Positions 1 to 11,839 of a stretch of 64,000 bases of DNA are shown one piece after another. Source of the stretch: Lepturacanthus savala. Taxonomy: Eukaryota > Chordata > Actinopteri > Scombriformes > Trichiuridae. A program made the translations under genes and the position numbers. The DNA lies in NCBI GenBank assembly GCA_030544235.1, contig CM060469.1:13448017-13512016 (forward strand), in the 5' to 3' direction. Position 1 is the stretch's first letter, and every line of letters begins with the position of its first letter. The notes under the pieces are model-generated. The model had not been told where the DNA came from. It ran no database searches and saw only the letters and a list, made by a program, of their open reading frames with translations.

Positions 1-261
1 GACAATTGTAACTCTCAAAGAAGACTATCACCTCACGTTCACACACTCTGCTGCTGACTGGGACACTAGAGACAAAGATTGTCACACAGCCAACTCAGGC
101 TACACAGTGTTCCAGTGCCATCAACTTTACTCCCACTAATGTTCACTATTATTAGACAGTGATGATGGGCTGCATAAAAGCAGATGTAACTATTAGCAGA
201 GCAAGGTTTATTTCCTGACAATACAGTATTCTTTTTTTTTACGAATATTACATTTCTCCAT

Positions 262-510
262 GGGGTGATGTGGTGTCGTCGTGGGTAGCGCTGTTGCCTC
301 ACAGCAAGGTCGCAGGTTCATGCATGGGTTTTCTCCAGGATTTCCGACTTCCTCCCACAGTCTAAAGACATTCCTAGGTAGTTGGAGACTCTAAATTGCC
401 CGTAGATATGGGTGTGTGAGTGAATGGTGTGTTTGCCCCATGATAGGTTGGTGACCTGTCCCTGTGAACCTAGTGAGAAATAAGCTGGTATAAATAAACG
501 ACTGACTGAT
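262..510 (+). mobile_element. Mermaid/DANA-type tRNA-derived SINE, internally deleted
   Basis: The sequence runs in the order expected of this fish SINE: a tRNA-like head (gtagcgctgttgcctcacag), a box-B-like ggttcatgc at 315-323, then the conserved body (tcctcccacagtctaaagac, ctctaaattgcccgtag, gtgtgtgagtgaatggtgtg) and a tail near ggtataaataaacgac. Compared with the second copy at 591-943, about 60 bp between box B and the body are missing. Ten flanking bases on each side, atttctccat at 252-261 and atttgtccat at 511-520, match at 9 of 10 and look like an aged target-site duplication. Such elements are transcribed by RNA polymerase III and moved by a LINE; this copy is probably inert. Confidence 0.85.
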
Positions 511-590
511 ATTTGTCCATTTTAGTCACTTGTATAAATAATAGACATAGCCACATTGGTTTGTGGCCTGCCTTTTTGAAGCCTTGAGTT

Positions 591-943
591 CTCATCTCAT
601 TTCATCTTCTATACCTGCTTATTCCTCATTAGGGTCGCAGGGGTCTGCTGGAGCCTATCCCAGCACATTACGGCAAGAGGCAGGGATACACCCCAGATGG
701 TCGCCAGCCAATTATGGGGCACACACACCATTCACACCTACAGGCAATTTAGAGTCGCCAATTCACCTCAGCATATTTTTGGACTGTGGGAGGAAGAGTA
801 CCCGGTGAAAGCCCACGCAGACACGGGGAGAACACATAAACTCCACACAGAAAGGTCCCAGACCCAGGACCAAGGAGGTCTTGAACCTGCGACCTTCTTG
901 CTGTGAGGTAACAGCGCTAACCCCTGCGTCACCATGTCGCCCA
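591..943 (-). mobile_element. Mermaid/DANA-type SINE, near full length, minus strand
   Basis: Read on the minus strand this is a nearly complete SINE: a tRNA-related head (gttagcgctgttacctcac), a box-B-like ggttcaaga, the body with tttctgtgtggag, the tcctcccacagtccaaa block and gactctaaattgcctgtagg, and a tail ending in the usual gggataggctccagc and cctgcgaccc blocks. The 10-bp sequence gccttgagtt is present at 581-590 and again at 944-953, a perfect target-site duplication. It lies 80 bp from the other copy in opposite orientation, so the two could pair as an inverted repeat. The short open frames crossing it are not genes. Confidence 0.92.
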
Positions 944-1063
944 GCCTTGAGTTTGTCATCTTATTTTTTTTTTAGCCAAAAGTAACCATATTTCGATGAG
1001 AGTTTGGAGCTGAGACCAGGATGCGACAGTAGCGTGAAGACATAGGTTCTACACACTTTACAT

Positions 1064-1242
1064 CATGGGTCTTCAACCTTGGTCCTGAAGAGCCACTGTG
1101 GGTGCATGTTTTTGTTCCAACCAAGCAGTAACACACCTAAGTCTACTAATGAAGGTCCTTAGCAAGGGCTCTAGTGGTTGATTAGTAGAATCAGGCACCT
1201 GTACCCACAGTGGCTCTTCAGGACCAGGGTTGGAGACCCCTG
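1064..1242. mobile_element. hAT-type MITE, 179 bp
   Basis: A short palindromic element. Its first 40 bases (1064-1103) and the reverse complement of its last 40 (1203-1242) match at 37 positions; the right end reads caggggtctccaacc on the minus strand. The 8 bases before it, ctttacat (1056-1063), and after it, cttaacat (1243-1250), match at 7 of 8, an 8-bp target duplication as expected for hAT transposons. It has no coding capacity and would depend on a transposase encoded elsewhere. Similar elements are very common in fish; I do not assign a named family. Confidence 0.87.
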
Positions 1243-1778
1243 CTTAACATAATGCTTTCATATCATCATTTATAGCTTTCGCAATCTATGGGTACTTACC
1301 CAGGTGTTTTTTTTTTTTTGGCTTTTTTGCAAAAAAAAAGTGTGTTGGGGTTCTGATATAGCAGCCATGTCAGTTCAAACAAATGAAAATATTCATGCTT
1401 AATCACTTAATTCACACTTCATAATTCACATCAGAAAATAACTGCTCAGTATTCTGTTTAAGTGTAATTTTCAGGAAATTTTCTGGTCTGGAAATCTGGT
1501 CACCTTATGAGACAGACAGGTAACTAAGATTGCAAAAATGAGAAAATTGAAGGGACAGCAATGCTCTGGACATGCGCGTTTTATTCCAGAAAGTTAGTAT
1601 CTACACATCTAACAGATATAGAATTGTTCCAAATTTTGGCTTGGAGTGCAAACAGGATGGTAGCCACCAATTAGTCTAGATTTTAGCTTTTTTTTGGCAG
1701 TAAGTACAAATCAGCCAGATGCAAAAGGTGAATTGATATGTGGAATTTGTTGGTTACTTGCAGCGCTGGCTGTTTGAA
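1243..1778. other. Unique AT-rich spacer
   Basis: No gene, structured RNA or repeat recognised. It holds short T and A runs near 1307-1340 and otherwise ordinary AT-rich sequence. Confidence 0.5.
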
Positions 1779-2000
1779 CACTGCAAAAACTGAAATCTTA
1801 AGTTACAAATATTCCAATATTGAGTAGAATAATCTTATCCCACTGGCAGATAATTCACTCTAATTTGTAATTTGGGGGTAATTTACTCTTTTTTCAGAAA
1901 ATAAGACTAAAATCTTCTTAAAAAAAAGACTTGGAAAAAAACTTGAAATAAACTAAATTATCTGCCAGTGGAATGAGATATTTCTGCTCAATATTGGACT
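1779..2000. mobile_element. Non-autonomous DNA element with 43-bp inverted arms
   Basis: The left arm 1813-1855 and right arm 1956-1998 are inverted copies that agree at 38 of 43 positions, with a 100-bp AT-rich spacer. The core cactggcagataatt is shared. The stretch starts with cactgcaaaaactg at 1779, which resembles the end of a widespread fish MITE; the matching right end (tttttgcagtg) is not found, so that side is probably truncated or diverged. No target duplication could be fixed and no coding sequence is present. Confidence 0.7.
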
Positions 2001-2194
2001 AATTACTAATATTATAATATTGCTAGGGTTGTTGCTGCTAAAGTTGTTTGTATTGTCCACTCGTATATTTCCGATTTGCATTTTAGCTCAGAGATTTTTG
2101 GATGCTTTTAGGTTGACATTCTGAGTAAAGATAAGAAAAACATTGAAATAATACTACTGTTTACTTAAGTAGACCATGAACATCTGCTGAGTGG

Positions 2195-2383
2195 CAGCTT
2201 CTAGAAGCTAACCAATCAGGACAGATTGAGCTCATCAGGAGGGCGGCCTTAAAGAGACAGCAGCTGAAACTGCAGTATAAGAAGAATAAGAAGCTTTCTG
2301 ACCAGTAAATCATGCAAAATTATTCCAGTAAAGCCCTAGAATAAAAATATACATCTGGAAATGTGCATATGTCCCCTTTAAGA
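2195..2383 (+). mobile_element. Dispersed fish repeat copy (unclassified)
   Basis: The blocks accaatcagg, ccttaaagagacagcagct and atgtgcatatgtccccttta occur in the order I know from a repeat spread through many fish genomes, which usually ends in a 'tgtcccctttaa' motif. The attribution is from memory of the family pattern, not from an alignment. No ends or target duplication were identified. Confidence 0.55.
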
Positions 2384-4267
2384 TAATTTTTGTAACTGAC
2401 AGTCCAAGTGCAGCAGTAAAAAAAGAAGATAGGATCCATCTTTCATTTTTCTGTCCATAAGTATGATTTGTTATCCCCATTTGGGCAATTCATAGTGTCT
2501 CTGCATTCTATAATGGCATCAACAGCAGATATGTTTGCGTATGTAAATCATGGCATACTATCTGCTGATTTATGAGTTTATGAGGGGACAGAGCTCACAT
2601 GATGAAATGCCAATTGAAAGATTTACACACATTCACATGCCCATCATTTCTTCTATTCCTCAGAAATTGTGACATGCTTACTCCGGCGCTCTATTTCTTG
2701 AGCTCCATGCGCTTTCATACAGTCTGTTTTGTAAGCCACAATCTGGATAATTGATTTGCCTCGCTTTTTATTTTTAGATTTGAATGACATTCCACAGAAT
2801 TTTTCCAATTGTCATGATCTCATTTGTACTTCCTCCTTTGCTTGCCGAGATGTCGATGGGGGACCTAGAGGTACCACAGCATTTCAAAAGGGGGGAACAT
2901 TACGCAGCACTTTTATCCAAGCTTGATGGAACAGCTGCTGTTCCTTGGATTATTTTTCTCTTTATCTCCCTCTCCCCCTCTTGTCAGAAACCCTCTCAAC
3001 TAATCTATCATCCTCTCTCTCTGTACTTAAACTTGACTTTACTATTGGAAGGCAAAGGTAGAATGAAAGGGAAACAGGATCTCATTATTTCAGACCCACC
3101 GCTCACTCATGATTGATCATTATCAGGGAAAAAGCCCATTTGGAAGCAAGTGATTTTAGCTTCGGAAGAGAAAGAATACATAGGTCTATTAAAATATATA
3201 CTCAAAGTCCTCACAGAATAAAGGAAACCATACTTTTTTCTCCTGGTTCTGCGATGAAATAATCATGCTTTGTAAAAAAGGCTGGTTATTGTTTCTGAAT
3301 GCTTAAAAAGTTCCTTATAGAAGGAGCTTTAGGTTCGTGTGGAAACGTTTGAGGGTACGTACAGCATTTCTTGTTGAATTCGCTAACCAAATACAAGCAC
3401 GTAAATGATAGGATAAAAGTTTAATTCACTGAAGTCATGTCTTTTATTGTTTCATATTCAGGTAAAGTAAAATCCTTGCAAATAAATGCCTTGCTGTCAG
3501 AATACAGTACAAAGTACCACGTTAAATTAACTGAAAAAACATGTTTAGCCGAGTATGTTGTTACAATCTCAGGGATGCACATATGCATAAAAATAGGTTA
3601 GGCTTATGTTCTCTATGTGTTGCACACACGTGTGGTGTAGAAAATCGAGTGGTAAACAATTTTTGTGCAATGCAGAACTGGAAATTATGTCTGACAAACA
3701 CAAGTGCATACTGGACCTGAAATGACTTTTTGTTCTCCATTGCCAAATTGGAGAGAATTCAGGTTCAAATCTGCTCTTTCTTAATTTCTCTCCCTCAGTG
3801 ATGCTGCCAAAGGATGTAAAACAAGTCAAGATGTAAAACAAGTCAAAACAGGTCAGCTGTAAGAAAGAAAGGTCGTCTTTTTTTTTTCCAGTCTGAATAG
3901 ACCCACGACCTCTGTTTTCTCCCTTAAAGCAAATCCAGAGAGCACATCTTTGGTCTGGAACACTCTGGTCCCAAACTGCATGAAACATCAAAACGGGGAA
4001 GACACTGATGACAACAAAAGACAAAAGGCCATGTGGAAGAGCAGTTTTATAAGCTGCTCCATGCTCTCTAAACCTGTCAGACAAGATTTTGGGGGACTTG
4101 GCCTGCTGCCTGTGGATATGACATGCCACCAGGGAGATGCCTTTTGGAAACAGTCTCAAGCTACACAGTTAGAGAGTCAGGCATACATTTTTACTCTGCA
4201 CTGACTACCTGTCAAACAGACAGTTTAGATGATATCTGCTCTGGACACAGAGAGCCCAAGTCCCTCT
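2384..4267. other. No gene seen; ordinary sequence
   Basis: No repeat or exon recognised. A 110-codon frame on + at 2784-3116 and a 196-codon frame on - at 3569-4159 are open. Neither has a recognisable domain or biased composition, and shorter frames overlap them on the other strand. I treat both as chance frames. Confidence 0.5.
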
Positions 4268-4736
4268 CCTTTCGGTGGACCCCATGGAACCGTATTTCAG
4301 AAAAAAATATGCATGTTACTGGTATAGTATAGAATAGCGAGAGAAGTCGTTTCTTGATTCAATTTGAATTGTGCTATGAGTTACACACTATAAAAAATCT
4401 CCCTGTTTTAATTAAATTGTTGAAATAGTTATGTACTTAGTACTTTTTTATTGTTAAACTGCTCAGTCAGCTACATCACCAACATATCCGCATACATATA
4501 TTTTACCTTATGTGTTTTATGTCCAGGGCTGGATAGCGGAAATCATTGAAGCCGGGGGAATTATTATATACTTTAACTGGTTTAGGGCAAACAATTACTT
4601 TTTTGACTGGTAAAATGATCTTTTTTAAATTGACAAACATTTGTAATCCACAACACAAGAAATGATTTGTCTCTCGTCCATTTACCCAACTGATTTTTTT
4701 TTTCTAAAATAAGATCCCATGGGGTCCACCGGAAGG
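4268..4736. mobile_element. Putative DNA element with ~38-bp terminal inverted repeats
   Basis: Left end ccttt-cggtggaccccatgg (4268-4287) and, on the minus strand, right end ccttc-cggtggaccccatgg (4736-4717) are inverted copies; similarity continues inward into an A-rich block for roughly 38 bp in all. The interior of about 390 bp has no coding capacity. No convincing target duplication flanks it, so the superfamily is open. Probably a MITE-like element. Confidence 0.65.
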
Positions 4737-6839
4737 TGGAAGTACTTAGGCACTCTATTAAATGAGTGGTGCTGTCACATTACGAAATAACAGGAATAAT
4801 GCGATTACACACACGAACTTTAAGTGCACAAATCCCAAGTTGTACAAGGATCATTGCCAACAGCAACTAGCAGCAACTTCCACTGATATATCGCCAAAAG
4901 TGGATGAGAGAAAGTATTAAATGATCCATGGAAATGGAGCCCATGAAATCCAGAACATAAGTGGCCTCCGGCATTCCACACACTTGCTGACCTCACAGCC
5001 CACACGGCACCCCAGACACCACATGCGCACGCTCGCTCATGTAAAACGTGTGCCATCGCTGCAGCTTAATTTGAGTTCCCTCAGACCGAGTGCGCCCAGG
5101 AAGGAGTGACGCACCCAGGTGACTCCGCCGGGGTAGAAGAAGTCCAAGCCTCTCTGGGAGGGCATTTATATGCACTCAGCACATCTTTATCCCACAGGCC
5201 AGAATTTACAAATAGATTTCAAATTAGAGCCTCTGTTTTAATTTTCTAATGCAGTGACCCATTCTGCAGCAGTGTAATAGCAGGTCCCAGTGTGACAATT
5301 AAAATAAATCACGTCTGAACAGAATTCGCCATATGTATTCATGCCTCATCAGTAACTGAATTGACGTAAATGATTTATCCTAGGGAACTTAAATACCAAT
5401 GCCCATACCACATAGGGCTACCACCCTGCAAGCACTCAAGTTTCTACATGCTTTTCAACAGCCCTGCTGTGAATAATGAAATTGGCTTGTCCAAGATGAA
5501 TGAATGGATGTGAAAAGATAGACTATGGTGAATTTCTGAACAGTTTCGAAAGGCATAGATCTCACCAAGAATGACCCACAAAGTGAAATCTATGCAAACA
5601 CAACTTGTTATTTGACCGAAACGCTTACAATTGACTACCTTCTTTTAGTTTGTCTCTGTTTGCCTTTATATGTAGCAGAATATGTACCTTTCATACAAGT
5701 GGTTGCTCAAATTCAAAAAAGAACAAACGCTGAACAGAACAGCCAATTAAATTCCACCGTAATGAACTGCCCTTGAGTGAGAAGAAGGTGTGATACCATC
5801 TGCTACCTTCACTTCTTATTAAAAATGACAGCTACAGTATGTAGAAACGGTTGTTTGATTATATTGGGCACACTTTGAGCTCTAAATATCATTATGATTT
5901 CGTGTGAAGCTACTTGCTCGGTTTTAGTCACAGGCCCCCACCAGACATTAACATAAGGTGAATATGTAACCCACTGTGTAAACCAGTCACCTTCTTCATG
6001 ATTTGGACATCCTCATCCTCATGTGCCGTTTCACCCTCATCAGCTTTACTTTCTCTGCTTTTGATTAATCCTGTCTCATTTGAGATTTTGAAACTATCAA
6101 TGGGAATTATTCAAATCCCCGAGGTATGAAATAGCTATGAGGAGGCTGCGGAAGACACTCATTAACCCCAAATGGAGGGGAGCCCACAGTAAATCTCGAT
6201 GAATTCTCTCTGTTGTAGAAATCTGATTAGTTACGGTGGCTGTACTTAATCCCAGTTGAAGGTAGAAGTTAATTTTGTCTAGTGTATATGCGATATTTCA
6301 AGATCTGAAATAAAGGTGTTATGTTTTCTACAACTGCCTATATTATCCGAGGTGTTCTGTAATAATGTGTGAAAGAGATGTTGGTACATTATATAAAAAT
6401 ACAGGGCTTAAAAACCTGGGAAAAGACAATTTATTTAAAAAATAATCAGGCACAAGAAATATTAAGTCATCAGGCAACACTGTGACGGTTTGTTACGACT
6501 GAATGAATCCAATAGCCCAAGATTTGAACTAATAACAGGATACACTGGTATGGATTTAATCACTGGAATGTAGTATTCAGACGCCTTTGCAGATGGCATT
6601 GTTCTATTGATCATTCCACTGTAGTTAGCTCTGCTCTTCTGTCCTCAGAGGCATGTCTTTATCCTTTCTAAAATATTGGAGGATTTTCACTTGAAGTCAT
6701 GAAACGCGCCACAGATGCCAGCCGAGGAGACCAGGATCTTGCCGTATCAACCCAAAACGAGAAATTCTTCCCTGGAGGGACTTGCTTTAGCTGTAGAACC
6801 ACATCCAAATTGGATCAACAGCTGCTGTATATGATTCCA
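4737..6839. other. No gene seen; unique sequence
   Basis: Mixed-composition sequence with no exon or repeat recognised. The stretch around 6120-6250, with cattaaccccaaatgg and tctgattagttacgg, has the look of constrained non-coding DNA but lacks a decisive motif. Confidence 0.45.
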
Positions 6840-7220
6840 TAATTTGAGGCATAATATGTTCCATTAATGCTGGAGCACTCGCTAGCATTAGTGAGACAGT
6901 TGATGCAAACCCTCTCAGGATGTGCTCTGCTTATTCTCTATTCTATTTCCCAGAAACGCGGCGCAGACCGGTGCGGCTGCCATTCTCTTACATGCAGATG
7001 TCAATTATAGAGGTGGCAGAGAGTGGTGAGCTGTACACATCTGCCAGCGGATGATGTCTCCCCCAGCACTGTGCAAGCCAATGAAGCATAAATCGCAAAC
7101 ATCATTTGGCAAGCTTCACCCTAACAATAATGTCTGCAAGATGCTGCCAGACCAAAAAGCCTATCTGGTATGCACCAATTAAGAGCAGCTGAGTAAAATA
7201 TAATTTGCTGGATTATTTTT
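6840..7220. promoter_or_regulatory. Candidate conserved non-coding element
   Basis: About 380 bp of balanced, non-repetitive sequence that lacks simple repeats and holds clustered factor-like motifs (gctagcattag, tgtcaattatag, caccaattaagagc) and a short CpG-bearing stretch (acgcggcgcagaccgg). Texture alone suggests constraint. Conservation cannot be measured here. Confidence 0.3.
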
Positions 7221-7804
7221 TTCTCCTGGTTTCTTGCTTTCATTTGTCCTTTTTTTTTCTTCTGTCTTTGATGTGAGGACACACTTTGAATTTTTTTTTT
7301 TTTTTCATCTTTTGTCCTTCATGGGTCACATGGCCTGGAGGGTATATGGGGCATGTCTGTATGTCTTTGTGTGTTTGCGGTGGGGAGGTTCTTCCTCATC
7401 ACACACACAGACTTCTGCCGCCTGCTGTCTTATTAGGCAAATACAGTACATTAGGGACAGTCCAGCTCCACCACCGTTGTCATCGAGAACATCTAGTTAT
7501 CGTATCTTGCGCTCAACCACCTGCTGAGTTCACAGCACTATCAGCATCCCCCATGACCTGCTTGTGCATCTGTATGTCTCTGCTGGAGACCTTGGATATG
7601 TTAAACGCCTCCATTGGGCCGCGACCAAGTTTCCTCAGTCCATACCCATAAGAAAAACAACAGTCGGCAAATAATTCGACCAGCAAAAAACTAACAACCT
7701 ATGTAGTTACTTTTGTGTGACAGATGCCATCTAGCAACTGTAACGATAATGATGTAATCATGCAGGTCAGATGACATCTACATAAGGTGACAAGTGTCCA
7801 AGAT

Positions 7805-8152
7805 TGGAGGTGGGTGAATGGCTAGATGAATATATGTCAAAGAGTATACTTAGCTGCAGGAGACGACTGTTTGCTTCCTGTTTACAATGGCAAATATGGA
7901 CGTTAAAAAATATATATATCTACAATAGTTTTGATGTTTCCTGTTGCCATGGCAGTAAAGGTTGCATAAATTTAAAGAGGCAGTTACCTCAATCCAGACC
8001 ACATTTCAGGTGACCATTTACACCCAAACCATGATCTTTCTCTCACCCTAACTGTTTTTTGTACATAACAAGACCTTAACCGCAGTGTTGCCTTTTTTTT
8101 TTAGCATAGAGTTAGCATTTTAGCTCTTACGTTTCCATCAACTAAAAGTCAA
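7805..8152 (+). repeat. Dispersed fish repeat, copy A
   Basis: Shares ordered blocks with 38686-38948: ggtgggtgaatgg versus ggtgggtggatgg, gctgcaggagacgactgtt versus gttgcaggagaggactgtt, ccatgatctttct in both, gttttttg in both, and gtttccatcaact versus gtttgcatcaact. The family is a non-coding repeat I associate with fish genomes; I cannot name its class. Confidence 0.6.
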
Positions 8153-8789
8153 AATTTTTTTGTTTGAATACCTGAATTAATAGTTATAATAATATATTTT
8201 TTTCTTCTTTGTCATGAAATCCTCATGTATTTTGAAGCTTTTTAATGTCTTAAATGTCTGGATAACATGGTAAAATGTACCTAATGTGGTTGTTTACTAA
8301 ATATGAGTTTTCTCACATACATTATCCCCTTCAGAAAATTTTTTGCTCAGAGCATGTGTGTACTCACATGCACCAGCAAGCAAACAAACTTCGAACATTG
8401 TTGTGAACACAGCCTTCCTCCAGTGCATTATTGACTTGTACCAGAGCGACTCTGTTTGCGCTATACTGTATCAGAAGCTGTTTGTCACCCACAACATGGC
8501 TCTTTCCAAAAGCATCGGGTTCTAAGTGTGTGGATTACAGCAGTATACATTTGTATAATGCCTGTGATAATGGGATAAAGCAGCTTCCGTGGGAGAAATC
8601 TGTATGGAGAATGGATTATTCCAAAGCTCTGCCTATGGGACGCTGAACCCAGGAGTTATCACAAGCAGTCAGCATCTCAAGTGGGTGCATTGCCTCAGAA
8701 AAGTGTTCCGATGCTGCATTTCATGTCCGCGTTACATTCTCTGGAGAGGAAACATGAAATGGGGAGGCTAGTTGTGTAGGTTATAGTCA
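8153..8789. other. No gene seen; AT-rich spacer
   Basis: AT-rich sequence with short T runs. Small overlapping open frames between 8343 and 8771 have no recognisable content. Confidence 0.45.
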
Positions 8790-9240
8790 GTAATTACAAT
8801 AGGAGCACTCGAAAGGATGAGATATAGTAGTTCCATTTCAAATTTGCATTTGCTTTACATTAGCGACTGTGCGCATGGCTTGCATTTACTTATTGTTCTC
8901 CTGTCCATGATACAGGAACCCACTGAACTACTGTGTATGTTTCTCTTGATAGCCATTATAGAGGAAAATTAGCATTTTCATGCATACAAAAGCAATTACC
9001 GTCGATTTATACACATTTCATAGAAACATGTCCCCAATTAGAGGGCCATTTCAGGGGACTGATAAGACGAGCAGCACTCACATTGAACATCTGAGGTCTG
9101 GACAGACGATGCGTCCTGCTTTCTCCCTGATCCCTATCTCTGTCCCCAGCCCAGGCATTATGAGGAGCTCAGTATGCAGCTCTCACTCATTTCAAGTACA
9201 GCTAATTTCACCCTTAATAACGGGGCGGCAGTGAAAAACA
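8790..9240. promoter_or_regulatory. Candidate conserved non-coding element
   Basis: Non-repetitive sequence dense in homeodomain/POU-like sites: cagtaattacaatagg, aaatttgcatttgc, aaaattagcattttcatgc, aaaagcaattaccgtcg and ccaattagaggg. Such clustering is typical of developmental enhancers in vertebrates. The call is inference from motif density. Confidence 0.35.
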
Positions 9241-9599
9241 AATGTTGCTGTGCTGATAGGGACGCTTTGATATTAGTGCAGAAACCGGATAGTCAAGCGA
9301 GCCCTAGGTATTTCTTTTCTACATAAAAGGCAATTGTCTTTTCATGTGCTTCATGCAGTATGTTTTCAATGAATATGTGAATGCTTCTTAACGAGATTTA
9401 ACATATTATAAATGATAAAACTATAAATTCTCTAATTCCTTTATTGACTCTAATGGATTTATGCAGGTACATTTGTTTGCCCTTCCTCAGTATGTCCTGT
9501 TGCCGTTTACACAAGGAAGATAAATCTCAGATGACATCTCTGAATCCGTCCATTCATTAGCCCAAACAGGCTTATCTGCTTAAAGTCTTTGGCTAAGAC
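9241..9599. other. No gene seen
   Basis: Unique sequence without recognisable repeat, exon or strong motif. Confidence 0.4.
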
Positions 9600-9960
9600 C
9601 CCATTCTCACTGAGGAATGACTCACCTCCATATTGCCTCGTTATTCACCAACAGCAATGATTACGTCACCCTGTTACTGGCTGTTAGAGATTATGGAGTT
9701 ATTTGCACAAATCCTCTTTTTACATGATATCAAATGCTCTGCCAGAGGTCTGTGGCGCGAGGCAAGGCGGAGACAATCACCCCGTCTGGGCTCTCGAAGT
9801 GATTCAAGGAGTTCGCCGATTATTAACATGACAGGAGGAGGCAATAAGGTGAGGAGAGCGATGAGATTGATAATGAGGATTCTGGCGTCAGCCACACTCG
9901 GGTCAACAGTGGAGAAATCAGATCAGAACAAAGCAGCATAAACAGATCAAAGGCAGCAGT
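9600..9960. promoter_or_regulatory. Candidate conserved non-coding element
   Basis: Repeat-free sequence with caatgattacgtcacc (CRE-like tgacgta core on the minus strand), attatggagttatttgcac, gattattaacatgacagg and gattgataatgagg. A 102-codon frame on + and a 73-codon frame on - overlap here without recognisable product, so a regulatory reading is preferred over coding. Confidence 0.35.
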
Positions 9961-11839
9961 TGACCTTTTTGATAAGCAAAGGCTCATCTCAATGTTTATA
10001 TTCGGTACGACAGATGAGCATAACCCATATCTCACCGCTGATAAAAATCAAACTAACCCAGACACACTCCTAGGTATGCAGAAGTATGAGTAAACAAATA
10101 AATAAAAAAAAAATACTATTGAAGATAATCTTATCTGCGATGTAGCTGGATGTGGCCCGGACTGGTACAGCTACTGTAGTCAGGATCTCATGATTCTGCC
10201 ATTTATTTATTTGGGAGCCATATATACTTGGGAGGAATGGTGCAGGATTGTGAACTCAATCACAGCGCGAGGGGATGTCAGTGCACAGGGCGCTCCCCGT
10301 GAATCACACACTGAAAGGCTATCACCCAAACCTCCAAGGTCCACTGCCAACTCATCAGTCATCGCCGACCAGGCCAGGCCACAAACTGATCAGGCATGCG
10401 CACGCTCTGGCCACTGGGGACGTTCACAAACACAACCCCTCCTTCCCTCTCCCCTATATCCATACCAATATCCATACTCTCTGCTGAAACCATAGCGTAA
10501 CATATTCCAAGGTCTGAGTGTGACTTTGCCTCTCAAAATTCTGTCACTCTCCTCAGATTGTGTATGAAACTGAAGGCCACAGAGGCTTCTTTTGTCAACC
10601 CACTATTTCGCTATTTCTAGATTGATTTCCATACCTTTATGTATAGCTGGAATGTTCTTAGGCAGCAGTTGTCATATAGGCAATCTTCCGATATGAATTC
10701 CATATAGTATACATTACACAGCTTTTAAACTAATGTTCATGTTTGATTCTGTACACATAATTTGTTTTTCAAATGTTAAATCTAGTTAATATCTCATACT
10801 GGCAAGGGTGAAAAGATATTTTCTCATAGACTATATGCATGTTTTGCGATCTGAAGAGACGGTATTCAATATAGAGCTACACTATAATAAATAATGAGGT
10901 GGTGTAACATGTTAATATTCTCACATTACTACAAGTGGACAAGTGGGGATTGTTTACATGTTGGTGGTGCAAAATAAAAAGTAAGGGAATCAGAAAAACT
11001 CATTAGGATGCATCCTCTGGGGACCAAGAATGATTGTGCCAAATTTCCATCCAATAGTTGTTGAAATTGTAAAACATCACCCTGACGTTCCCTAGACAGA
11101 AAAAAACACACACAGATTGTGCATTTTAAACAGCATTTGTCCAACATGATATGGGTGATGAGGTATGAAGAAAACATGCATACATGAGTGACAAGAGGTG
11201 TATGGGACATGAGGGATAATACAAATTTGCATGATTACATGGACAGATGAGTTATTTACCTGCACATGTGTCTGACAGCCATTTCAGACCAAAGACGTAT
11301 GAGTGGCATCTGATTGTGTGTTCTCTAACCGAAGCTCCTGCAGGAAGCTCGCAAATCTCGCAATTGATGTGCGACCGTGAGGACGTTCAAGATGGAACTT
11401 CGAACTTCTGCGGACGCCACATTACACAGTATTCTGCAAAAGCAGAGGGAGAAAAAATGCCTATTCCTACTGTTTTACAACAGGCGCCTTCTTATACTAT
11501 ATTCTGAACATGTGAACCTGTGGGGAAAAGTCAACCAATATTCCCTGACCCACTGCTCGCCCTCTCTTTTGTGTGTTTTTTCAAGTTTTCCAATTACAGT
11601 TTTCAAAGTTTACAAGTATTATCTACCTAATTCACGTGCTGTCTGGCTTATTCAAGCCCGCTGCCCCTGTGCACACTGTACAGCGCCTTCTCCGCCATGC
11701 ACATCCCTCATATTTGGCACACTCATGCCCAGTCTAAGCCACATTAGAAAATAGATGATATGACAATTTCACACATATAGCGTTATCCTTTGCCGCACTC
11801 CGATTCACCTGTGGCCAAGCAATCTTCCTCAAGTAAGCA
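9961..11839. other. No gene seen; unique sequence
   Basis: Ordinary sequence with no repeat family recognised. Open frames of 60-125 codons on both strands are unremarkable. Confidence 0.45.

Noticed and set aside
3569..4159. 196-codon frame on the minus strand
   Set aside because: No recognisable domain, irregular composition, overlapped by other open frames, and close to the longest frame expected by chance in a window of this size.
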